This document shows positions 55,301 through 64,000 of a stretch of DNA of 64,000 nucleotides, one piece after another; within the stretch, counting starts at the first letter, position 1, and each line of letters starts with the position of its first letter. The translations under genes were made by a program, and so were the position numbers. Under the pieces are notes generated by a model that ran no database searches, had not been told where the DNA came from, and worked only from the letters and a program-made list of their open reading frames with translations. This DNA comes from Psoroptes ovis (Eukaryota > Arthropoda > Arachnida > Sarcoptiformes > Psoroptidae), in the NCBI GenBank assembly GCA_002943765.1, contig PQWQ01000018.1:388501-452500 (forward strand). Direction: 5' to 3'.

Positions 55301-58300
55301 TGATAATGATGATGATGATGATAATGATAATGGTTCTCATATGATTCAATGAATTTTGAATTTTTTTAAATGAAAATATTTATTTTTTCACTTCAATTAT
55401 TTGATTATTATTTCAATGCTTATAACTACTTACATTTTGTAAACCTTTTCGTGTTAATGTCATTAAATTTAATTGAAAATTATTTCGTTTACCTTGTTGA
55501 TCAAAGCCAACAATACCGGTAATACCTTGAAATGATATCTTTATAATGAAAAAGAGAATTGAATCAAATATTAAAGTCAATGGAATTAAATTTTGAAGTG
55601 ATGTGAAAAGTAGAAAAATTCAATTTGAATCGTCTAATACTCACCGGTCTCATATAGTTCATCAATGATGTACCATAAAGCCATGGATTCATTGTTAAAC
55701 ATGATGTTGTTTGTTGCATTGTAATCGATTGTGATTGATCCAGATCTTTGATTGCTTTTGCAAATAATCTTACGGAATCGTATAATAATGCTGATTCGGT
55801 CTATTTTTTTTTTTTTTTTTTTTTTTTTTTTGATGGGAAAAAAATTCAATCGGAAATTGAATTCGAATTAAATTCAAAATAAAAGAAATTTTGATTCAAA
55901 TACAATGGAAAAAAAAAGAAACTTACAAGAATTGTATTCGCCAAACGTATCGGTGGATCGGGAAATGTTGATTTTGGTGTTGCAGTCGAAACTGATGATT
56001 TTGATGATTTTTTCAATTGATTCGAACGAAATCGTTTCGATGGATTATTGTTCATGGAATATTTTTGTACACGATTCAAATGTCGAATAACATCTTGTAG
56101 TTCTTTGGAATTGAAATCAATCAAACTAAATGATGTGATTTTTGTTTTTGAATATTGAAAATTTTCCAAATTAATTGTATGTAAATCCTGATATGCAAAA
56201 TTTCGGTAAGGATTGAAAGGATTGCAAACAGACAAAAATTCATTTATTAAATCGAATAAATCAAATACTGATGATTATTTTCTCACATGTACAAAAAACA
56301 TACCAACGATGTGATCAAATAATTTTGATGTTCAGTCATCATTCCGACTTGCTGAGCCTTCAATGATTGATTGGATTTGATTTCATTTTGATTTTTATTC
56401 GGGGGTAATTAATTGAAAATTATTTAGATTAATTGATTGAGGATCATCAGCAGTCAAAAACAAAAACTTACATGCTTTAGAGCTAAATAAATATTATCAT
56501 TATCTAAATCTAATAATAAATTATTAAATTTATGTTGTTTAATTTCCCAAAATATATCACGATATTGTTGTTGTTTATCATTTTTATTTATTTGATATAA
56601 ACGAATATTCCATTCATTTAATTCTGTTTCTTTTAAAAAATCTTGTATACGTATAAGGCCATCATTATTTTCATATAATATAATGAATGATTTCCATTTC
56701 CATGATTTAACCAAATCTAAAAATGCCATACTTAATAAATTATAACGTGGATAAATATTGATTGATAATTGATTATTTGATTGTATAATTGTATTCCAAT
56801 TGTACACTAAATGTGGTATATCCAATGAATCCAATATTGATTGAATGTGGCCATATAATTTACCATTTAATGGTCCAAACAATGCAATTGTACCATTTTC
56901 AAGTAATGAACATACTATTGATTATTTGAAAATAATTAGCGAATGGGAAAATAGAATGAAATAAAAATTGAAAAAAAAATTAGAATCAAATTAAAATGTT
57001 GAATCGGAATTTCGATGTTGAAATTTGAAAAAATTTCAATTTAAATTTCAAATTATTAATTGAAATCAAATTCAAATCAATTCAATTCAATGGCAACCAT
57101 TTTTGATGTCATTTGTAATGTTGTTTGTTCAACTGAAACATTATTTGTTTGTTTTTTATTTTTATTTGTTTTTTCGATTATTTGTTAAATTATCACTGAT
57201 TTCCAGGCACCAATTGACGCCAATTTCGATGTCAATTGATTGAATTAAAATTGAAATTTAAATTGACAAAGAAAAACTTGATTTATTCGATTTCATTTCA
57301 CTGTCGTTATGTTTGATTGTCAATCGAAATGATTTATTAGTGATGCAAATCAAGAAATCGTTTGATTTTTTCTAATTTTTCCCTTGAAATTTGTTGAAGA
57401 CATATGGGAAAATACTATCAATAATTTCGATTTGAAGAAGACAAAATGAAAATTCAATTTTCGATGGGCCCCCAAATTACCAATTTTCTTTTCATACTTT
57501 GGTTTCCTTGGATCATTATTCATCAACACCGAACGACAACGCGATGAATTTCGCTCATATATTTTCGGCTAAACATTTTTGGCTAAACATTATTTAAAAT
57601 GTCAAAAAAAAAGAACAAGAAAATCAAGAATATTCTCAACACCAGAATATTCTCTCTCTCTCTTTGGAGAAGAATGAAAAATTGATTTGATTGAATAAAA
57701 TGCGAGAGAGAAAGAGAGAGAGAGAGTGAAAATTCAAGACAGAATTTTGGAAATATGGAAACAAAAATTATATCGAACAAATCAATGATGATGAAGGCAA
57801 TGGAATTTTTGAATTTTTCCGAAATTTTTTGAGAATTTTTTTTTATTCTTGAAAATTCTCAAAAAAAAAATTTTAATCGAAAAATCTTGGAATTTTTTTT
57901 CGGCTTTTCAAAGATTCCATATATTCAAATATTATGTGTGTGTGTGTGTGTATGTGTTCAATTCAATTCATTAATCTTTTGCATATTTTAAAATCAAAGC
58001 AAATTTATTCTCTTCTTTTATTTTATTTTATTTTGGAAATTTATTTCCCAAGATTCCTCAAAAGAATCATCGGTAGCTTTAAGGAATTTTAATTTTTTTC
58101 AATTTTTTTTTCAGTCATTTTCGGCCTTTTCGAAGCAAAAAAAAAAAAAAAAAATATTTGAATATTCACGGCATCATTTCATGAATATTCTGATCGTGAT
58201 TGTGTGGGCTTCGGCAGCCATTTTTTTGGCTGAAATATTGGCATCTACTTTGGGAATGATTGTTCTTTTCGGTTCGGGAATTTCACAGAAAAACCAGTAA

Positions 58301-58496
58301 AATAGAATTAAATGTAAATGATACATACTTTGTTTATGTCCATGAAAACTATCATCAAGATTTATTCGTACAATTTGTGCTTGTAATTTAGTTGTAGATG
58401 GTAATATTCGTTTATTATTATTATTATCATCATCATCGCCATCACCATCAACATTACCACCATTGTTTTTGTTGTTGTTTGATATCGAATTGCCAC

Positions 58497-58532
<36 letters not shown>

Positions 58533-61500
58533 CATTAATATTACCATCATTATCATCATCATCAACATCATCGCCATTGTTATAATTATAATTGTAATTA
58601 TTATTTCTATTATTTACATTATTTACATTAAAATTTTTTCCATTTTTATTATTATTTTGGTAATAATTATTATTATTTTGATTATTATTCAATTTATCGA
58701 TTGCATATTGAAATACTTGTGCTTGTTCAAATTGTTCCGGTGAGAATATTCCACCTTTGAAGTCATTAAAATGGAAGAAAAATAAATGAATAACGGAAAA
58801 TAATTATTTATTATGGATAAAGATAATATAAAACATAATTCATTTATTTATTAAGAAATATTTCTTCCAATATGCTCAAATAATGGTTAAATAATTACAT
58901 TCTCTTCTAAGATAATAATTATTTAATAGATAATGGATAAATGATTGAGTAAAAAAATGGTGGGATGAAAAAAAAATCAATAAAAATTCTGAATAAAGGA
59001 ATATGAAGTCGAATCTTAAATAGAAAATTGATTAAAGAATTTCATTAATTCATGAATTCATGATACAAATACAAAAAACAGCCATTCATCAATCATTAAA
59101 ATAATCAGAGCATTAATATAAAGAATAGTGGGCGATATGATATCAATTCATTCATCCATTCATTCATTCATTGATTATCAAATGAATAATTTGTTTGCAT
59201 TATTTTTTATTTATTTATTTTCGATAAATAAATAAGAACAATAATGAATAACCCTTTACATTTTATAGACATCAAAATGAATGAATCGTCTTCGATCATG
59301 CTGCTCGATCGTCAAAATGCAATGCGCCATAATTGTTAATGTATTTTATATAATCAAAAAGTTTGCAATGGTAAAATGGAAAATAATAATTTTTTCCCGA
59401 ATTATTCTTTTGAAGAAATGAAATGATTTCACAATTCAACAAATAGTAAATAAATAAGAAATAAGAAATGATTGAATTCAACACAATTGAATATTAATAA
59501 TGATCAAATGCTTGAAACTAGCGTTGTGCCTGTTCGAAAATTTAGTTCAATTAAAATTAATCAAAAATTTCCATTGATAATTGTCGAAAACTTTTCGGAC
59601 AATTTGAAAATATTAATATTATTATTATTAAAAATACTGATAAATAATGATGAAAAATGAACAATGAACGACGAAAAGAAAAAATGAAAATAATAAAAAT
59701 AATAAATATAATTAAAAAACATTGACAATAGCAATTTACAGCCGCCGATTACAGTCAATGATATATACACGAATAAACAATATAAATATAAATAAAGTTG
59801 ACATTTATTGATAATGATTGAATGGAATGGGAAAAAAAATCAAATCATATATAATAGTTTGAATGCGAAGAATTATTGAAATTGATTTTTCTTGGAATTG
59901 TGTATCGAGAATGAGTGGAAAATAAATAAATAAATAAATTTAATTACTGATTGTGAACAACTACTAATATTATTATTTATTATGAACGAGTAATTATTTA
60001 CTTTTCTCTTTATAATAATAGATGACAAATGATTTTTCGATTTTTATTAGAAATAATAACGATAATGATTTGTATTGATATATTGATCATAGAATTGAAT
60101 TGGGAATGAATGGTAAAAATGAAATTCATCGATAAATCAAATGTAGGGTAAAGATTCAATTGAAAAAATCATTAATTTTCATTTGATTTTCGATTGATTA
60201 TTGATTAATTTTTGCTCTATTCATTCACTGTATTTGACAATTGATTTGTTTTTACAATTGACATTATCATCATCATCATCATCATTTTCCATATTGTTCA
60301 ATGTTATATAAATGATGTATTGATTAACCCTTCGAATTTATGAATCGAAGCGATTTTGTGCATTTGCTCGATCGACAAAGTACCAAGAAATCGATTATTA
60401 CCGATTGATCGAAAGGAAATAGTGTCTTCTAATGGAAATGGTCAAAAATTGGAGAAAATGTCTTTCGTCAATTTGTGTCTGATGATTTATTGTAAACTTA
60501 GAAGCAAATTATGAAATTTTGTCAGCAACAAACCAATCAACAAGGACCAGGGCCCATGTAAATTGACTTTTCTTTTGGTTGTCAAACTAAAGTGAAAACC
60601 AGATTATCGATTCGATTAACATTTTGACGATGATGAATGAATTTAAATGAACAAAAATGAATTCAATAAATTTGAATGAATAATGAATCAAAATCGATTT
60701 TCAATGCGATCATCATTGTCCATCATGGTCAAATTCACTCGAATTTGAATCGAATTGAATTTGAATTCAAATTTTTACGAATGAATATTTATTTCCTTTT
60801 TTATTTGGACCGACAAATATTTCCTATGATAATGTTCATTGCTATTCTCGGTTTTAATATTTTTGAATTCAAAATTCAAATTCTAACCATTCTCAGATCA
60901 TCATCATCATCATCGTCATCATTGAACATTCACAAAAAAAAATTACAAATAAGAAATTTTGAAATAATGTAATAAATTATATTTTTTTTACCATCGAAAT
61001 TCATCATAGAGGAAGAGATGGTTTGGGAGAAAATATACAACGCAATTCACATGAAAATGAATGATCAAGAATACAAATGATTCCGGATAGAATTCAGCGA
61101 GCAGCAAAGAATTTTGGTTATTTTCAAATAGCTTTTCATTTGTTCTTGATTCTCTTCGAATATGAATTTTTGGCCAATTTCAGATGCCAAAATTGATTTA
61201 TTGGATTTGTTCATTAGATCGTTTGTTTTTGGAATTCTTGTTGTAGGAAATTCTTGGTGGAAATTCTTGCGGTAAATTTCCGACAACAAGAATTTCTTCG
61301 AATAATTTACAAGATACTCGGAATATTAATTTGAATTAGAATCAGAATTTGTTCTTCATTGTTTTATGTTGTTTTACACAAATACATGAATTCTGGAATT
61401 TATTGCCCAAAGATCCGTGAAAAAAATTCCTTTTGATTCTGGCCAATTCCTTTGAATATCGATTCTTGACCATTGTTAAAATAAACATGAAACATATTGA

Positions 61501-63786
61501 ACATGGAATGTTGTTTCTCTTTCAAATTAAAGAATTTTTTTGTTTTGTTTCATTTGAAACAATGGAAAAAACACAAAAGTAAAATTGATCGAGAAAAGCT
61601 AACATGAAATCGAAATAATTATGGAAACAAATTAAGAGTAATTTATTCTATTTTAAACAAATTAATCCTTTACAAATTCAACGAATACGTCATTGCAATC
61701 GTTCGTAATCCTTTGTAATTAGGATGATTACCGAGAGAACGAAAGTCAATCAATTAAGTTGTACTATCAAAGGTTCGGGAAAACGAAAATAGATATCGGT
61801 CTTTGAAAAAAGTCAAACAAGAAAAAAAAAGCTTTGAATGCGCAAAAGATGGTAATAAAGGGTTAAAATTTAGGCTAAAAATATTTTCCCTTTTCTCTTT
61901 ATCTTGAAATTACAAACATTTTTGATTTGATTTTGAACAGTCCAAAGAGCTCGATGATGATAATAATAATAATGATATAAATAGTCCAGAATAAGCCAAA
62001 ATAATGATAACATTAATAATAATGCAGAATAATGATAATAATAATAATCCAGCATAATCGATGATATTAATCTTGGTTATTATCATTACATTATTATTGT
62101 CGCTGTTGTCGATGTTTTCGAATGTTGTTGTTGTTTATCATTTGTAAAAAAAATTATAATCATCGTTTATCATCATTGCTTTTTCAGTGTTGTAAATTGT
62201 CACAAATTTTTCTCAAAAAATTATAAATTTACAAGAATTTCTCAAATAAACAAAAGCGAAAATTGTCAAAAATAACAAGCAATGAAATTATTTGACAAAA
62301 TTTTGAATTTTTTCCAGTCAAAATTTACGGCCAAAAACATGAAACATGAAACAAAACAGAAATGAAACAGAAACGCTTAGGCCCTTTGGTTCGCCAGTGA
62401 AAACTATGGTAAAACGTTTTCTGGTAAAACCGTTTTCTGGTATTTTTTTTTCATATTCATTGTGCTCTTGAAAACAAATGTAATTTATATGGTAATAAGC
62501 AAGTCATATATTTTGGGAAATTTTCATTTCATTTCGCTTAAATTTTGGTAAATTATTTATGCAATTTTTTCATTTTGGTATTTAGAGGGGTGTGTGTGTG
62601 AGTTGGTTATGTCTTTCTGGTAATTTTCAAAGTAAAATTTTGCTCCACAAAAAAAAACAATGCTTTTGACAAATCTTTGGACCGTGAAAAAATTGACGGA
62701 AATTTGGCCCAAAAAATTTGCACCTGGAAATTTCATTTCAATTCTCGGGACAATCATCTGGAATTATACGAGAGCCAAGGACTTACTTTAAATTATGAAA
62801 TTAATTTCATTCACTTAATACATTTTGTAAAGCATTATTGTTATTGTTCATTTTGGCTCATAATTGAATTTTAATTGATGCATAAATTAATTAGTCGACT
62901 ACCAATTATTATTATTATAATTTTTTTCTTGTTAATTTTTCTCTTCAGTTCTCAGTGGTGAGAAAAATGTACAGAAAAATTAATATTTCAAGCATTATTT
63001 CCATTTGCTTTTTGCAACAAATAATTGAAAATTCAAGGTCCCATAGAGAGAATAGCGGAAAATTCTGTGGAATTTGACATTTTTTTTTTACTTGAATTCA
63101 ATGTTTATTTGGGCTTGTAAATTAAGAAATCAAGAAAATTTTTCCTTTGATTTTACGAATAATGAAAATTTCTTAATTAAAAAACAAAAATCAAATAAAT
63201 TAATTAATTCCATTAATCAATTATGATTATATTTTCAATTTTCCTTTGGATTGTAATGTATTTAATATATGTGTCTTTGACAGTTTTTGGTAGGAAATTT
63301 TAATACGACACATATAATGCACAATTTCAGTTCAGAATTTTGATTCAGAATATTCGTCGAAAATATTCGTGAAATTTGAAATATTTCATAGACATTTTTC
63401 AAAATGACAAATTATACATCAGAAAATTGGTCGTTGCTGATGTTTAATGTTTGAAAATTTTTGAAAAATTTGTTTTGATTTAATTAATAAATTTTAATTT
63501 ATTTTTTTCATTAAAAAATGATAATTATAACCATGAAATATGAAATTTACGTATAAAATGATCGAAATAAATCACATTTAAAATTTATGATGGACAACAA
63601 ACGAGAAAATTACAAATAAATCAACAACAACAGCAAATTACATAAATAAAATAAAAATCCTCAAAATTACTTTTCACATTACTCACCAATTTTAATTATT
63701 TTAGGTAAACAATCAATTTCTTTGATGACAATTGTAATTATTGTCAATAATATTGTTGAATAACATGATAAATATTTACAATACAT
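46309..63786 (-). CDS. Ionotropic glutamate receptor, kainate type
   Basis: A ligand-gated cation channel subunit of the postsynaptic membrane, opened by glutamate. Exons in order: 63687-63786, 58329-58754, 56472-56914, 56304-56357, 55927-56187, 55645-55800, 55434-55538, 49302-49605, 48406-48491, 48043-48335, 47537-47958, 47147-47415, 46309-47079. Phases close to 1229 aa. A hydrophobic signal segment is followed by the amino-terminal domain with NDGLIRIQ and AQQVGMMTEH, both kainate-like. Ligand-binding S1 runs from about 546, with the conserved Arg at R637. M1 is about 677-697. The pore has MQQGSD with Q735 at the Q/R site. M3 has SYTANLAAF at 764-772. S2 has S803-T804 and E851, and M4 is about 942-964. 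A 265-residue cytoplasmic tail follows, rich in Gln, Asn and Ala, without a clear PDZ motif. A 93-residue Asn/Asp-rich insert (56-148) interrupts the amino-terminal domain. The closest vertebrate relatives are GRIK1-3. The exact arthropod paralogue is unresolved. Confidence 0.94.
48839..48915. mobile_element. Short palindromic MITE-like element, copy 8
   Basis: The left end GAGCTGTCCGAAAAGTTCAT mirrors the right end ATGAACTTTTCGGACAGCC. The arms pair almost perfectly over 17 bp. It is about 77 bp long and lies in receptor intron 8. This is the clearest hairpin of the family. Confidence 0.8.
53310..53385. mobile_element. Short palindromic MITE-like element, copy 9
   Basis: The left end GGGCTGTCCGAAAAGTTCGG is followed by GCCAATTTTCC. 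The right end CAGTTTTAGGACAA is diverged. It lies in receptor intron 7 and is about 76 bp long. Confidence 0.65.
54371..54455. mobile_element. Short palindromic MITE-like element, copy 10 (diverged)
   Basis: The right end TTAATTTTTCGGACAATC is clear. The left arm CAATGTTCGAAAACTATG is degenerate. It lies in receptor intron 7. Confidence 0.4.
54943..55022. mobile_element. Short palindromic MITE-like element, copy 11
   Basis: The left end TTAGGTTGTCCGGAAAGTTA mirrors the right end GAACTTTTCGGACAGACTAA. The arms start and finish with TTAG/CTAA, next to a TA on each side, as expected of a TA-targeting (Tc1/mariner-type) element. It is about 80 bp long, in receptor intron 7. Confidence 0.8.
55804..55831. 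repeat. Poly(T) tract, A28 just before a receptor splice acceptor
   Basis: 28 thymines on the plus strand. On the receptor's own (minus) strand this is A28 followed by TAG and the start of exon 6. Confidence 0.95.
56915..58328 (-). other. Kainate receptor intron 2
   Basis: 1.4 kb with no coding signal. It holds a CT/GA inverted pair at 57650-57726, a GT run near 57934 and a poly(A) tract at 58137-58154. Confidence 0.75.
57650..57726. repeat. CT-tract and GA-tract inverted pair
   Basis: A (CT)-rich run at 57650-57664 and a (GA)-rich run at 57703-57726 are complementary across about 40 bp, so a hairpin can form in intron RNA. GA tracts may also bind GAGA-type factors, but that is not shown here. 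Confidence 0.6.
58755..63686 (-). other. Kainate receptor intron 1
   Basis: A 4.9-kb intron between the signal-peptide exon and the rest of the protein. AT-rich with microsatellites and one diverged hairpin element near 59530. No other gene is supported. Confidence 0.75.
59529..59603. mobile_element. Short palindromic MITE-like element, copy 12 (diverged)
   Basis: The right end CGAAAACTTTTCGGACAATT is clear. The left arm CCTGTTCGAAAATTTAG is a degenerate reverse complement. It lies in receptor intron 1. Confidence 0.5.
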
Positions 63787-64000
63787 TTTGTGATTGTTTG
63801 TTTGTTTGTTAGTTTGTTGTTTTTTGTTTTATTTCATATAAAATCAAATATTTTTGGAAGCAAATATATATTAATAATTTAAATGATGATCGATTGATTT
63901 TGTATAACTAGAATAAACCAATAATAATAAATAAACTTGATTTGATCAGAATTAAATTTGATTCATTTGAATTTTGTATAATTCGATCAGAAAAAAAACA

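Larger units (their letters stand above)
49606..55433 (-). other. 5.8-kb intron 7 of the kainate receptor
   Basis: Separates the last amino-terminal-domain exon from the ligand-binding S1 exon. It holds AT-rich sequence, CAT/GAT microsatellites, a CT-rich patch near 52552-52610 and three hairpin elements. No nested gene is supported. Confidence 0.75.

Noticed and set aside
62380..62410. GGTTCGCC sequence resembling a tRNA T-loop
   Set aside because: No matching D-arm, anticodon stem or acceptor stem around it. No tRNA was found in the window.

Overview
The window is eukaryotic: very AT-rich DNA with spliced genes, long gene-poor stretches full of microsatellites, and transposon remains. An arthropod is most likely. 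The evidence is TTAGG-like repeats (the arthropod telomere motif), a Tret1-type sugar transporter, an insect-style kainate receptor and an hnRNP K/bancal-type KH gene. The AT bias and the Asn/Asp/Gln-rich inserts would suit an acariform mite, but that is an inference and the species is not determined.

Layout. (1) 1-3971, plus strand: a non-LTR retrotransposon entering from the left edge. It has a zinc-knuckle ORF1 and a long ORF2 with endonuclease, reverse transcriptase and RNase H. (2) 3972-14254: AT-rich sequence without a convincing gene. (3) 14255-15908, plus: a three-exon MFS sugar transporter of 511 codons. (4) 19002-23178, minus: an eight-coding-exon hnRNP K-like gene (742 aa, three KH domains), with an extra 5' UTR intron. 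Two exons are only 57 and 44 nt. (5) 23588-46308: 22 kb with no complete gene. It holds a few orphan exon candidates (the best is a minus-strand Myb/SANT-like exon at 39791-39879), several short hairpin elements, and a 741-bp inverted-repeat element at 44948-45688 carrying telomere-like repeats and a 35-bp minisatellite. (6) 46309-63786, minus: a 13-exon kainate-type ionotropic glutamate receptor (1229 aa), complete from signal peptide to stop.

I rebuilt the three spliced genes by hand from GT/AG sites, reading phase and family motifs. In each, all exon phases close and the total is a multiple of three. The neighbouring genes (sugar uptake, RNA binding, neuronal signalling) show no functional link.

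The most unusual signals are two. One is a family of about 75-80-bp near-palindromic elements with ends like GGCTGTCCGAAAAGTT, at least a dozen copies, several inside receptor introns. The other is the inverted-repeat element with TTAGG-like and 35-bp tandem repeats. Both look like undescribed or poorly described non-autonomous mobile DNA.
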